A stretch of 32,624 nucleotides of DNA from Gammaproteobacteria bacterium (GTDB taxonomy: Bacteria; Pseudomonadota; Gammaproteobacteria; Steroidobacterales; GCA-2729495), in assembly GCA_029245525.1 (NCBI GenBank), contig JAQWPD010000018.1:1-32624 (forward strand). Direction: 5' to 3'. Below, one piece after another: positions 7,984 through 16,084 of this stretch. Below the pieces are notes generated by a model that saw nothing but the letters and a program-made list of their open reading frames with translations, had not been told where the DNA came from and did not search any database. Numbering within the stretch: position 1 is the stretch's first letter; every line of letters starts with the position of its first letter. Made by a program: the position numbers and the translations under genes.

Positions 7984-8012
7984 TTGAAACCGCTTTGTCG
8001 GGAAAATATCAA
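7984..8012 (+). promoter_or_regulatory. Possible sigma-70 promoter for fbp
   Basis: TTGAAA (7984-7989) and TATCAA (8007-8012) are separated by 17 bases, the best -35/-10 match seen upstream of fbp, about 80 bases before its ATG. The resulting leader would include the hairpin and T-run at 8051-8073. Confidence 0.3.
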
Positions 8013-8050
8013 AGACACCGTTGACTGAAATGCATACCTTTCAACAAAGT

Positions 8051-8073
8051 TCAGGCCCAACCTGACCTTTTTT
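8051..8073 (+). terminator. Short hairpin with T-run in the fbp leader
   Basis: TCAGG / CCTGA with loop CCCAA is followed by CC and six T, ending 17 bases before the fbp start codon. The stem is only 5 bp, so termination would be inefficient; it might act as a weak attenuator. fbp itself lacks a good ribosome site. Confidence 0.3.
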
Positions 8074-8090
8074 ACGGACAACTAACTAAT

Positions 8091-9080
8091 ATGAGTATAT
8101 CTGACCGTCATAAAGATGCTGTAACGCTGCAGAGTCATATTCTTAGCAGCGAAGCGCGGCAGGAAAATGCTACCGGCACTTTATCCTGGATTCTGTCGGC
8201 CTTATCTATCTCGGCCAAGATGATTGCAGCGAGTGTGCGGCGCGCTCGACTTGATGATGTGCTTGGCGAAGCGGGCAATGAGAATGTTCAGGGCGAGGCT
8301 CAGCAAAAGCTGGATGTAATTGCCAACGATATTCTTTTGCGTATTCTCGCTGCACGCGAAGGCGTGGCGATTGTTGCGTCAGAAGAAAACGAAGAGCCGG
8401 TGATTATCGGTGAAGAAGATGATGATCAAAAATATTGCATTTTATTTGATCCGCTGGACGGCTCTTCAAATCTCGATATTTGCGGTGGTGTCGGTACTAT
8501 TTTTAGTATCATGCGTAACCGGTCTGGATTATCTGCAAAAGATTCTCTGTTGCAGAAAGGTTTTGAGCAGGTTGCTGCGGGCTATATTCTCTATGGTTCA
8601 TCAACGATTTTCACGCTGACGGTTGGCGATGGCGTTGATATGTTTGTGCTGGACCCCGCCATTGGCGCGTTTATGCGCGTTGAAACCAACCTGAAGATTC
8701 CGCAGAGTAACAAGAGTTATTCACTTAACGAAGGCAACCGGCTGAGCTTTCCAGAGGGCTATAAAAATTACTTACACTGGGCCCAGAGCAACGGCTATTC
8801 AGCACGCTATGCGGGGGCTATGGTGGCCGATGTGCATCGTATTCTATTGAAGGGCGGTGTCTTTATGTACCCGCCTACAGTGAAAGCGCCTATCGGCAAG
8901 TTGCGCCTAATGTATGAGGCTAACCCGATGGCCATGCTGGTTGAACAGGCAGGTGGCAAGGCCATGTGTGATCCGCAAACGCCGATTCAGAAGATACAGC
9001 CAACGGATATTCATCAGCGAGTGCCTGTCATTATGGGCAGCCCAGCGGAAGTCGAGAAGGTGCTTCAGTTTTTGCAGTAA
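8091..9080 (+). CDS. fbp: Class I fructose-1,6-bisphosphatase
   Basis: A 329-residue cytosolic enzyme that hydrolyses fructose-1,6-bisphosphate to fructose-6-phosphate and phosphate, a committed step of gluconeogenesis. The metal- and phosphate-binding motifs are present: SEEN (97-100, the ASEENEEP region) and DPLDGSSN (120-127). The late KLRLMYEANPMAMLVEQAGG stretch is typical of the family's substrate-binding C-terminal half. Length matches class I enzymes (about 330). The start is the only in-frame ATG near the conserved N-terminus; its ribosome site is poor (GGA about 14 bases away). It is a single gene, convergent with the NAD(P)-binding protein gene. The neighbouring glycerol-phosphate genes would feed triose phosphate into this step. 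Confidence 0.95.
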   Translation: MSISDRHKDAVTLQSHILSSEARQENATGTLSWILSALSISAKMIAASVRRARLDDVLGEAGNENVQGEAQQKLDVIANDILLRILAAREGVAIVASEENEEPVIIGEEDDDQKYCILFDPLDGSSNLDICGGVGTIFSIMRNRSGLSAKDSLLQKGFEQVAAGYILYGSSTIFTLTVGDGVDMFVLDPAIGAFMRVETNLKIPQSNKSYSLNEGNRLSFPEGYKNYLHWAQSNGYSARYAGAMVADVHRILLKGGVFMYPPTVKAPIGKLRLMYEANPMAMLVEQAGGKAMCDPQTPIQKIQPTDIHQRVPVIMGSPAEVEKVLQFLQ

Positions 9081-9152
9081 ACGATTTGTTGTTTGCTTGG
9101 CAGCAGGTCGGGGCAAGCGCTGCTTTGCTTTTGCCGGACTGTGGCATAGGCA

Positions 9153-9950
9153 TTATTGAAAGATCCACGCGCGAGTTTCGTCAGCAGCATGGTAGGTTTT
9201 GCCGATACTTTCATCATCATCCAGCGCACCGACTATGAGGCGCGCTAAATCAGTACGGTCGATAAAGCCAAACGCCTCCCGGTTTTCAGAAAGATAGCCA
9301 TAGCCGCTGGATGTGCCCGTTTTAAGGCCGCCCGGGCGAATAATGGTGTAATCCAGTTCGCTGGCAACCAGATATTCTTCGGCCTGCGTTTTAAGGGGTA
9401 ATACTTTTGCAAGTGCCTTGCGTGAAATCCATGGTGCAGCGTTAACACTGTCTCCCGCACCGATGCTGCTTACCTGAATTATGCGTTTAATACCGGCAAG
9501 TTTTGCGGCATCGGTAATTATTTTATTGCCCACATAATCTGCCGGTGGGTCACAACTGAAGCAGCCAATTGTGCTGACAACGGCGACATAATTGCCATCG
9601 TTAAAAATTAACGCCATATCATCCGGATTGGTGGCATCACCCGCGACTAAGTTCACACCGAGATCTTTCAGGTGATCTGTTTTCTCAGGCGTTAGCGAAG
9701 AGGGGCGGATCACTGCGGTAACCCTCTCACCGCGTGCCCGTAGCTCTTTGATTACCTCAAGCCCAGTGCCCTTACGGCCCCCTATTACGAGATAAGAGCT
9801 GTCGCTATTGGCGGTTCGCGCCATTGGTGAGGGACTCGGCTGATAAAGGGCATCAGGGACATGCGCGCCCATGGAGATGATGGCTCCAACGATAACAACA
9901 ACAAGTAACAGCATTATTCCGGCAATGACTTTTGCAATGAGTTTTAGCAT
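9153..9950 (-). CDS. Membrane-anchored NAD(P)-binding atypical SDR
   Basis: A 265-residue protein with one strongly hydrophobic N-terminal helix (about residues 8-28) followed by an NAD(P)-binding Rossmann domain of the atypical SDR (NAD(P)H-binding, NmrA/SDR_a5-like) type. The dinucleotide loop is GGRKGTG (57-63). The body has the family's usual features (VAGDATNPDD, VVSTIGC, IIRPGGL) but no YxxxK catalytic pair, so it may be a redox sensor or reductase rather than a classical dehydrogenase. AAGGA lies about 8 bases before the ATG, supporting the anchored form. The signs of the N-terminal charges suggest the fold faces the periplasm, but topology cannot be settled here. It is convergent with fbp. 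Confidence 0.8.
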   Translation of the reverse strand: MLKLIAKVIAGIMLLLVVVIVGAIISMGAHVPDALYQPSPSPMARTANSDSSYLVIGGRKGTGLEVIKELRARGERVTAVIRPSSLTPEKTDHLKDLGVNLVAGDATNPDDMALIFNDGNYVAVVSTIGCFSCDPPADYVGNKIITDAAKLAGIKRIIQVSSIGAGDSVNAAPWISRKALAKVLPLKTQAEEYLVASELDYTIIRPGGLKTGTSSGYGYLSENREAFGFIDRTDLARLIVGALDDDESIGKTYHAADETRAWIFQ

Positions 9951-10107
9951 GGGAAGTGTCCTTAGCGCTTAATGGCGATACCTGAGGCTACCTTATCAAC
10001 TGCATCGCCAGATTTGAACAGAGGGGCTGATGAAATCCAAGTTTATCTTCGCGTATTATCAGGTAATGTGTTATCGATAAACGCCATCCTGGGAAGCCGC
10101 ACAGATT

Positions 10108-10890
10108 ATGAGTAAGCCGTATGTTCGCCATCCGCTGATGGCCCACCGGGGCTATGCCAGTATGCATCCCGAAAATACACTGGAGGCACTGCGCGCTGCA
10201 GCTGAAGCCGGGGTTAACCTGCTGGAGTTTGATGTCCAGCTTACCCGTGACCATATCCCGGTGCTATTGCATGATGAGAGTTTAAAACGCACAGCCGGAA
10301 TTGATCGTTCAGTTTGCCAAAGTACATTGGCGGAGCTCGAGGCAGTCCGAGTAGGTCTTCCCACACGGTTTGGCGACAGCGATAAGAATGTTCGTTTGCC
10401 GACTCTTGAGCAGGCGCTGGAGCTGTTGCCCGCGAATTCTGATTGGATTTACTTTATTGAACTGAAGCATGAAAGTCTTCGGGCTTTCGGTATTGAGCTT
10501 GTGGTGGATGAGGTTTTGCCTCTGATCTATGAGCATTTAGCTCAGTGTGTAATTATTTCATTTGATTACCCATGCTTGCTTGAAGTGTGCCGTCGCTCCG
10601 ATGTGCATGTGGGGTGGGTGCTCAAGCAATACGACGATGTATCCCAGCAGCAAGCCGAGGCCCTTGATCCCGATTACTTATTTGTAAACAGCCAGCGCTT
10701 GCCTGAGTCTGGAACGCCATTATGGCGGGGAGCCTGGCAATGGGTCTCTTATGAGGCAGCTGACGCAGATCATGCACGAGCTCTTTATGCACGTGGGGTC
10801 GATATCGTTTCGAGTATGGCAGCCCCTGAACTGCAGAGAGAGTTATCTCAATCTTATCTATCAGATGCTCGAGATACGCCGCTTGGCTGA
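10108..10890 (+). CDS. Glycerophosphodiester phosphodiesterase
   Basis: A 260-residue GDPD-family enzyme that cleaves glycerophosphodiesters (phospholipid head-group breakdown products) to glycerol-3-phosphate and an alcohol. Key motifs: HRG (13-15), PENT (21-24), E40 and D42 for the metal, and HD at 55-56. No signal peptide is seen, so it is a cytosolic (UgpQ-like) rather than a periplasmic (GlpQ-like) form. It is the first gene of a glycerol-phosphate operon: its last 26 bases overlap the next gene, whose product consumes the glycerol-3-phosphate it releases. The ribosome site is weak (GGGAAG well upstream). Confidence 0.93.
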   Translation: MSKPYVRHPLMAHRGYASMHPENTLEALRAAAEAGVNLLEFDVQLTRDHIPVLLHDESLKRTAGIDRSVCQSTLAELEAVRVGLPTRFGDSDKNVRLPTLEQALELLPANSDWIYFIELKHESLRAFGIELVVDEVLPLIYEHLAQCVIISFDYPCLLEVCRRSDVHVGWVLKQYDDVSQQQAEALDPDYLFVNSQRLPESGTPLWRGAWQWVSYEAADADHARALYARGVDIVSSMAAPELQRELSQSYLSDARDTPLG

Positions 10891-12106
10891 TTACGATCTC
10901 ATTGTTATAGGCGGCGGCATCAATGGAGTTGGCGTTGCGCAGGCGGCGGCAGCTGCCAACCACTCGGTTTTACTGCTTGAGAAGCAGGCATTGGCATCCG
11001 GCACTTCAAGCAAATCCAGCAAGCTGATCCATGGTGGTCTGCGTTATCTCGAGTCATGGGAAATGGGCTTGGTGCGCGAGGCTTTGTTGGAGCGAGCTTT
11101 GCTGCTCCGTCTTGCACCAGATTTGGTAAAGCTCAGAGACTTTAATTTGCCAGTTTATGCCGGAATGCGTCGCGGTCCCGCCCTGCTGTACGCAGGTTTG
11201 AGCTTTTACTATGGCTTAAGTGGTTTCGATAAATCGGCGCGCTTTTCGACAGTGGCAAGGGAGCATTGGGGTAGCCTCGACGGATTGCGAACCGATGGGC
11301 TCAAAAAGGTATTCCGCTATCACGATGCGCAGACAGATGATGTGGCTCTGACTAAGGCGGTTATGCAGTCGGCAATTGATTTAGGTGCGGAGCTGATTTG
11401 TCCGGCAAGAGTGACCCAAATTGAGCTTACGGCAACAGGCTGTGAGATTGTTTTTCACGATGGCAGTGCTGAAAAAATGGTAAGCGCAAAAGTGTGTGTG
11501 AATGCCGCCGGTCCCTGGGCGAATTCGGTCCTAGATCATGTTAGCCCCACTGTACCTCAACAGCAGATAGAGTTGATTCAGGGCACACATATTGTTGTGC
11601 CCGGCAAGATAAAGCAGGGCTGTTATTACGTAGAAAGCCGTCGTGATGGCCGCGCAGTGTTTGTATTGCCATGGCAAGGTCAGCTGATGGTGGGTACTAC
11701 TGAAACCCGCTATAAAGGCCGTGCCGATGATGTGCAGGCGCTGCGCAGCGAGCGTCAGTATTTGTGCTCGGTGCTGCAATATTACTTTCCGGATTATGCC
11801 GGTTTGAGTGCAGCCGATTCCTCGGTATCGGACTTTGCCGGTTTGCGGGTTTTGCCGGGTGGCGATAGCCATGTGTTTCATCGATCGCGCGAGACGGTTT
11901 TGCACCCCGACAGGCCGATTGCGGCGGGGGCACCGAGGTTGCTGAGCATTTACGGCGGCAAGCTCACCGCTTACCGTATAACCGCAGCAAAGGTGATGCA
12001 GCATGTGCAGTCCGCTCTCCCTGAGCGGCGTGCCTGGGCGCGCACCGATGAGTTGCCTTTGTCGCCGGTTGATGATTCGCCAATCGGATGTGCGTTGCGG
12101 CCATGA
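10865..12106 (+). CDS. glpD: FAD-dependent glycerol-3-phosphate dehydrogenase, short form
   Basis: A 413-residue flavoprotein that oxidises glycerol-3-phosphate to dihydroxyacetone phosphate and passes electrons to the quinone pool. The FAD site GGGINGVG lies near residues 16-23; HGGLRYLESWEMGL, FVLPWQG...GTTETRYKG, SDFAGLRVLPG and YGGKLTAYRITA are all GlpD signatures. It is about 90 residues shorter than GlpD of Escherichia coli because the helical C-terminal domain is nearly absent: the frame stops about 40 residues after the GGKLTAYR motif. The next gene starts at once (ATGA overlap), so this is the true end rather than a sequencing break. I start at the ATG at 10865, just before the FAD fold; the frame is open further upstream inside the phosphodiesterase gene but that part is not GlpD-like. 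Confidence 0.88.
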   Translation: MLEIRRLADYDLIVIGGGINGVGVAQAAAAANHSVLLLEKQALASGTSSKSSKLIHGGLRYLESWEMGLVREALLERALLLRLAPDLVKLRDFNLPVYAGMRRGPALLYAGLSFYYGLSGFDKSARFSTVAREHWGSLDGLRTDGLKKVFRYHDAQTDDVALTKAVMQSAIDLGAELICPARVTQIELTATGCEIVFHDGSAEKMVSAKVCVNAAGPWANSVLDHVSPTVPQQQIELIQGTHIVVPGKIKQGCYYVESRRDGRAVFVLPWQGQLMVGTTETRYKGRADDVQALRSERQYLCSVLQYYFPDYAGLSAADSSVSDFAGLRVLPGGDSHVFHRSRETVLHPDRPIAAGAPRLLSIYGGKLTAYRITAAKVMQHVQSALPERRAWARTDELPLSPVDDSPIGCALRP

Positions 12107-13578
12107 AGACTGTAGCTGAGGATCAGTGTGTATTGGCGCTGGATCAGGGCAGCCAATCGTCGCGCGCCATTGTTTATTCGGCGTCCGGTCATGCCTTGGC
12201 AAAAGCGCAGATCCCCGTTACCACTAAACGTTATGGCACCACTTGTGTTGAGCAGAACCCCGATGAATTAGTGGCGTCACTATTTGCTGCAATCGCCGGC
12301 GTAGCTGGACAGATTGATCCGGGATTGATCGTTGTCGCCGGTCTGGCAACTCAGCGTTCCAGTATCGTTTGCTGGAATCGGGTCTCGGGCAGGGCGTTAA
12401 GCCCAGTGCTGTCATGGCAAGACCGTCGGGCAGAGGCTTGGCTGGAGGCATTTTCAGATTCCGGCCAGCGGGTTCAGGACATCACCGGCTTATTGCTATC
12501 GCCCCATTATGGGGTGAGTAAAATGCGTTGGTGTTTGGACAACAACAAAGCGGTGCAAACCTGCGCCGCTAATGGTGAGTTGGTGATGGGCCCTTTATCC
12601 AGTTATCTGACCTATCAGTTATTGGATGAGCGACCACTGTTAGTTGATCCGGCGAATGCTTCACGCACCTTGCTGTTTGATTACCGCGCAGGCCGTTGGT
12701 CAGAAGAGCTTGCTAATCTGTTCGGTATTTCTGAGAGTGTTTTACCGGAGCCTGTCACCTCGAGTTACAGTTATGGCATGCTCAATGCCTCTGGCGTGTC
12801 TGCGTCGCTGCAGATAGTCACCGGTGATCAGTCGGCAGCCTTATTTGCTTTTGGTGAGTTGCGCAGCAACACTGTCTACGCCAACTTAGGTACTGGCGCA
12901 TTCTTGCAGCGTCCATTAGGGTCCGAGCCCGTTAGTGTTCCGGGGTTGCTTAATAGTGTCGTGTACAGTGATAACACACGGACTGATTACGTCCTTGAGG
13001 CCACAGTGAATGGCGCTGGAAGCGCTGTGAACTATATCGCACACGAGCTGCAGTTGGAGCCGAAGTGGGTCGAGACATATTTGGCGCAATCACTCAATCA
13101 AGTAGCCGACCCTCCGCTGTTTTTAAATGGTGTTTCTGGTCTCGGTGCACCCTGGTGGATAGCCGATTTCCGCTCGCACTTTTTTTATGCCGCAGAAGAA
13201 TCTACGAACTTGCCTCATGATGCAGCAGAGAAGATGACTGCGGTAATTGAAAGCATTGTTTTTATGCTGCAGACTAACTTTGAATTGTGCGTGAGTGCTG
13301 CAGGTATGCCGGATCACTGGGTTTTAAGCGGTGGGCTATCGGCACTAAACGGCCTGTGCCAAAGGCTCGCCGATATCAGTGGTGTGCCAGTGATACGACC
13401 TGATGTTGATGAGGCTACGGCATACGGGGTAAGTAATTTGCTTGGCATTGGCTCATCGTTACCCGCATCAACTAATAATGAATCGGTTTTTGTCCCCCAG
13501 ACGAACGCTAATCTAGAGAGTCGTTACTTGCGGTGGCAAGATGCCATGGCTGACTTTATAGCTGTAGAATGCTGCTAG
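12103..13578 (+). CDS. glpK: Glycerol kinase-like FGGY carbohydrate kinase
   Basis: A 491-residue cytosolic kinase of the FGGY family, most like glycerol kinase, which makes glycerol-3-phosphate from glycerol and ATP. Signatures: LALDQGSQSSRAIVYS at the N-terminus (usual DQGTTSSRA), SWQDRRA in the substrate pocket, GVSKMRWCLDN, VTGDQSAALF followed by YANLGTGAF, and a late ATP-binding LSGGLSALNG. Several positions differ from the standard glycerol kinase motifs (for example SQ for TT), so a related polyol substrate is possible. The ATG overlaps the glpD stop as ATGA, indicating translational coupling; an ATG 15 bases earlier is an alternative. Operon context with the phosphodiesterase and GlpD supports glycerol use. 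No glycerol facilitator gene is nearby. Confidence 0.85.
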   Translation: MKTVAEDQCVLALDQGSQSSRAIVYSASGHALAKAQIPVTTKRYGTTCVEQNPDELVASLFAAIAGVAGQIDPGLIVVAGLATQRSSIVCWNRVSGRALSPVLSWQDRRAEAWLEAFSDSGQRVQDITGLLLSPHYGVSKMRWCLDNNKAVQTCAANGELVMGPLSSYLTYQLLDERPLLVDPANASRTLLFDYRAGRWSEELANLFGISESVLPEPVTSSYSYGMLNASGVSASLQIVTGDQSAALFAFGELRSNTVYANLGTGAFLQRPLGSEPVSVPGLLNSVVYSDNTRTDYVLEATVNGAGSAVNYIAHELQLEPKWVETYLAQSLNQVADPPLFLNGVSGLGAPWWIADFRSHFFYAAEESTNLPHDAAEKMTAVIESIVFMLQTNFELCVSAAGMPDHWVLSGGLSALNGLCQRLADISGVPVIRPDVDEATAYGVSNLLGIGSSLPASTNNESVFVPQTNANLESRYLRWQDAMADFIAVECC

Positions 13579-13605
13579 CACGATTATTCGATCAGGAGTT
13601 ATTGT

Positions 13606-14661
13606 ATGCCCCCTAAAATTCAAGAAACAGAAAAGCCCCCTGCTGCAATACAACTGAGTCGTCGGCGGTTTATTGCCGGCGGTGGCGCGGTTGTTGCCGC
13701 GTCAAGTTTATCGGGTTGTATTGATACCGACGGTGATGATTTCGGCGTGCCGCCTGGGGTGCCGGTCAGTCCATTTGGTAAGACATCGACTGCGCTCGAA
13801 GTAACAGCGGGGCTTGACCTCTCGGGGAAGGTGGCGCTGGTTACCGGCTGTAACTCTGGGCTGGGGTACGAAACGATGCGGGTGCTGGCACTTCGCGGCG
13901 CGACCGTGATTGGGGCCGCCCGCACCGCGGAGAAAGCGCAACTGGCCTGTGAGAGCATAGAAGGCAATGCGATACCGGTAGTCTGTGAACTGGCCGATCT
14001 GCAATCTGTTGCTGATTGCGGTGCGGCAGTCCGCGAGCTGGGGTTACCGATTGATATGCTCATATTGAACGCAGGCATCATGGCCTTACAGGAGCTCGAG
14101 CAGGTTGATGGCATTGAGAAGCACTTTTTCGTTAATCATCTGGGCCATTTTGTTCTGGCCAACCAAGTGATGCCCCAGGTGTTGCTGGCGGACCAGGGTC
14201 GCGTTGTTGTTTTAAGCAGCAGCGGTCATAGTTTTGCACCTGAGAGTGGTATTGAGTTCGACAATCTTTCAGGTGAAACGGAATATGAACCCTGGAAAAT
14301 GTATGGACAGTCTAAGCTCGCAAATGGGCTGTTTTCTTTGGAGCTGAATAAGCGATTACAGGGTACCGGCGTCACCTCCAATGCGGTCCACCCCGGTGTC
14401 ATTAACACTAATCTAGGGCGTCATTTTCCGTGGTGGCAGAAGGTTGCCGCAGACTTAATTGGCTGGTCGTTTATGAAAACGACTGAAGAAGGCGCGGCCA
14501 CAGAAGTCTATGTGGCCACTGCTCCTGCATTGGCGGGTTATGGCGGTTACTACTTTTCCGATTGCAATGCAGTGAATCCGGATCCGCAGATGCAGAACGA
14601 GGTGCTTGCGGCAGAGTTGTGGAATGTATCCGTTGAGCTAACCCAAGGTTATCTAATCTGA
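13606..14661 (+). CDS. Tat-exported SDR lipoprotein
   Basis: A 351-residue classical SDR preceded by a twin-arginine signal SRRRF (18-22), a hydrophobic core and a lipobox LSGC with the lipid Cys at residue 38. The dehydrogenase part is complete: TGCNSGLG (80-87), NAG (155-157), catalytic Ser near 205 and YGQSK (Y233, K237), with a WWOX/retinol-dehydrogenase-like body (NHLGHF). Tat export allows the protein to fold and take up NAD(P) in the cytoplasm before crossing, as known for glucose-fructose oxidoreductase. Its substrate is unknown. AGGAG sits 7 bases before the ATG. It follows the glycerol kinase gene by 27 bases and may be the last gene of that operon. The nested inverted repeat directly after its stop may end the transcript. 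Confidence 0.88.
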   Translation: MPPKIQETEKPPAAIQLSRRRFIAGGGAVVAASSLSGCIDTDGDDFGVPPGVPVSPFGKTSTALEVTAGLDLSGKVALVTGCNSGLGYETMRVLALRGATVIGAARTAEKAQLACESIEGNAIPVVCELADLQSVADCGAAVRELGLPIDMLILNAGIMALQELEQVDGIEKHFFVNHLGHFVLANQVMPQVLLADQGRVVVLSSSGHSFAPESGIEFDNLSGETEYEPWKMYGQSKLANGLFSLELNKRLQGTGVTSNAVHPGVINTNLGRHFPWWQKVAADLIGWSFMKTTEEGAATEVYVATAPALAGYGGYYFSDCNAVNPDPQMQNEVLAAELWNVSVELTQGYLI

Positions 14662-15004
14662 ACGCAGCTGAACTCACTCGTAGGCTCTGGATACATATCG
14701 GAGCCGAGTGAAATAGAAATAAAAGTTCAGCTGATGCGATCGGCGTGTTTTACAGCAGCCGCTGCTTGAGCCTTAACGGTATCCCATGTCCACCCTGAGA
14801 CGCAGCATTCCTGCGAATAACGCAGCGAGAGCAATGGTTTTAAAAAGGTGTAAAATAAAGCCTTATCAGCAATTTAAAGCCTTTAGCCCAGCGGCTTTTA
14901 GCGAAAAACTAAATTTAAATCAGCCCTCTCAGCCCTCTAATGGGTTTGGCGGGTGGGCGATTGCTGTCGGTATTGGATTGCCTCGTTAGAGCGGAGAGTT
15001 GGTT
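14662..15004. other. Structured intergenic region
   Basis: A 343-base gap holding a run of hairpins: a nested inverted repeat (14665-14733), AGCAG/CTGCT (14754-14766), CGCAG/CTGCG (14801-14815) and AAAGCC/GGCTTT followed by TTTTA (14876-14899). An open frame at 14786-14989 on the plus strand has no ribosome site and no familiar features. A minus-strand frame (14727-14873) reads ...WDTVKAQAAAAVKHADRIS and stop, protein-like but without a proper start; it could be a gene remnant. Confidence 0.5.
14665..14733. repeat. Nested 69-base inverted repeat after the Tat SDR gene
   Basis: Outer arms CAGCTGAAC (14665-14673) and GTTCAGCTG (14725-14733) are perfect complements. Inside lie TCACTC / GAGTGA and GGCTC / GAGCC, separated by a 3-base bulge, around a 13-base loop. 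It starts 3 bases after the stop codon. No T-run follows, so it may stabilise the 3' end of the mRNA or be a small mobile-type repeat rather than a plain terminator. Confidence 0.65.
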
Positions 15005-15922
15005 TTGAGAATATGGAGTGTTGTTCCTGCGTTGTTTGCGGTTGCGCTGTTGCCCGGTTGCACGTCGGTTAATTTGCCGCCTGTTAGTGAAACTCCTACC
15101 AGTCTGTCGTTGCCCGGTAAGATTGTCTGGCACGATTTGATTACTGATACGCCAGAGGCTTCCCAGCTTTTTTACAGTGAGTTGTTTGGCTGGGAGTTTG
15201 AGGAGGTTGGCCGAAAGTATGGTCTTGGCGACGATATTAATTATTCAGTGATCCGGCATAATGGTCGGCTAATAGGGGGCATGGTCAACGAAAATAAACT
15301 GCAGCGTAGTGAAGAAATTTCTCAGTGGATTCCGTTGATGTCTGTCAGCGATATCTACGCGGCCATTGTTAAAGTCGAATTGGCTGGAGGCGCTATCTAT
15401 TCGCGACCCGTTGAATTTTCTGATCGGGGTTGGCTTGCCCTAATTGCTGATCCGCAGGGCGCTATTCTCGCTTTAGTGCAGACTGCCGCTGGTGATCCGA
15501 TCGATCGCACACCTCGTGTTGGCGACTTTCTGTGGACAGAGGTTTGGACCAACGATGTTGCTGCAGCAACGGATTTTTATGGTTCGCTGGGCAACTACTC
15601 AGCAGAAACTGAAGTGCTTACTGATGACTCTACTTATCGAATCCTTGGCGAGAAAAACAAACCCCGCATTGGTTTAATAAAGAATCCCATCCAGGAGCTC
15701 GACCCGGTTTGGGTCAGCTACATTCGGGTTGAAGATCCTGATCCAATACTTGCTAGAGTGGCAGAGCTGGGTGGCCAGGTTTTACTCAAAGCTCGTGAGC
15801 GCGGCATTGGCGGTGAGGTGGCATTAATCGCAGGCCCTTCCGGAGCCGCTATTGCATTGCAGACATGGGATCCTAGTAAGCGAGTCCTTGTGCCAAAGGA
15901 GGCAGCAGCAAATGAAGACTAG
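15005..15922 (+). CDS. Lipoprotein with two glyoxalase-fold (VOC) domains
   Basis: A 305-residue exported lipoprotein: hydrophobic N-terminus with lipobox LLPGC (Cys19), then two tandem VOC/glyoxalase-like domains (about residues 38-160 and 170-295), the first beginning KIVWHDLITDTPEASQLFYSELFGW. VOC domains bind a metal or small ligand and act as lyases, dioxygenases or binding proteins; no specific reaction can be assigned. I choose the TTG at 15005 because GGAGAG lies 6 bases upstream, while another TTG at 14999 is too close to that site. It starts a five-gene plus-strand cluster of redox and envelope proteins, and its last 11 bases overlap the next gene. Confidence 0.82.
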   Translation: MRIWSVVPALFAVALLPGCTSVNLPPVSETPTSLSLPGKIVWHDLITDTPEASQLFYSELFGWEFEEVGRKYGLGDDINYSVIRHNGRLIGGMVNENKLQRSEEISQWIPLMSVSDIYAAIVKVELAGGAIYSRPVEFSDRGWLALIADPQGAILALVQTAAGDPIDRTPRVGDFLWTEVWTNDVAAATDFYGSLGNYSAETEVLTDDSTYRILGEKNKPRIGLIKNPIQELDPVWVSYIRVEDPDPILARVAELGGQVLLKARERGIGGEVALIAGPSGAAIALQTWDPSKRVLVPKEAAANED

Positions 15923-16079
15923 ATGGATGAAATTTATATTGCTGGCAACAGTATGCAGTTTGCTTACCGCCTGCGATGCACCTCAGGTCTATGGTTCTGT
16001 GGGTGTGTCGAGCTTCGGTGGCTACAGTGGCAGTTCAAGAATGCATGGCAGTATTGCTATGGGCGGGCGAATTTATTAA
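15912..16079 (+). CDS. Very small lipoprotein
   Basis: A 55-residue lipoprotein: MKTRWMKF, hydrophobic stretch, lipobox LLTAC with Cys21, then a short Gly/Ser/Tyr-rich tail ending MGGRIY. AAGGAGG lies about 9 bases before the ATG, inside the end of the preceding gene, which it overlaps by 11 bases. The mature peptide would be about 35 residues. No function is known; the position between an exported VOC protein and a DsbA-like protein suggests an envelope role. Confidence 0.75.
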   Translation: MKTRWMKFILLATVCSLLTACDAPQVYGSVGVSSFGGYSGSSRMHGSIAMGGRIY

Positions 16080-16084
16080 GGATT

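Larger units (their letters stand above)
7729..8090. other. Intergenic region between membrane protein and fbp
   Basis: A 362-base divergent gap. It holds a 21-bp tandem duplication (7854-7892), a possible fbp promoter (7984-8012) and a short hairpin with a T-run just before fbp (8051-8073). No credible coding frame was seen: the frames present lack ribosome sites and familiar motifs. Confidence 0.6.

Noticed and set aside
11531-12202. 223-residue minus-strand ORF
   Set aside because: Lies opposite glpD and glpK, has no ribosome site and is a shadow of a high G+C third-position pattern.
14786-14989. 67-residue plus-strand ORF
   Set aside because: No ribosome site, no recognisable domain, and it runs through hairpins; more likely spacer.
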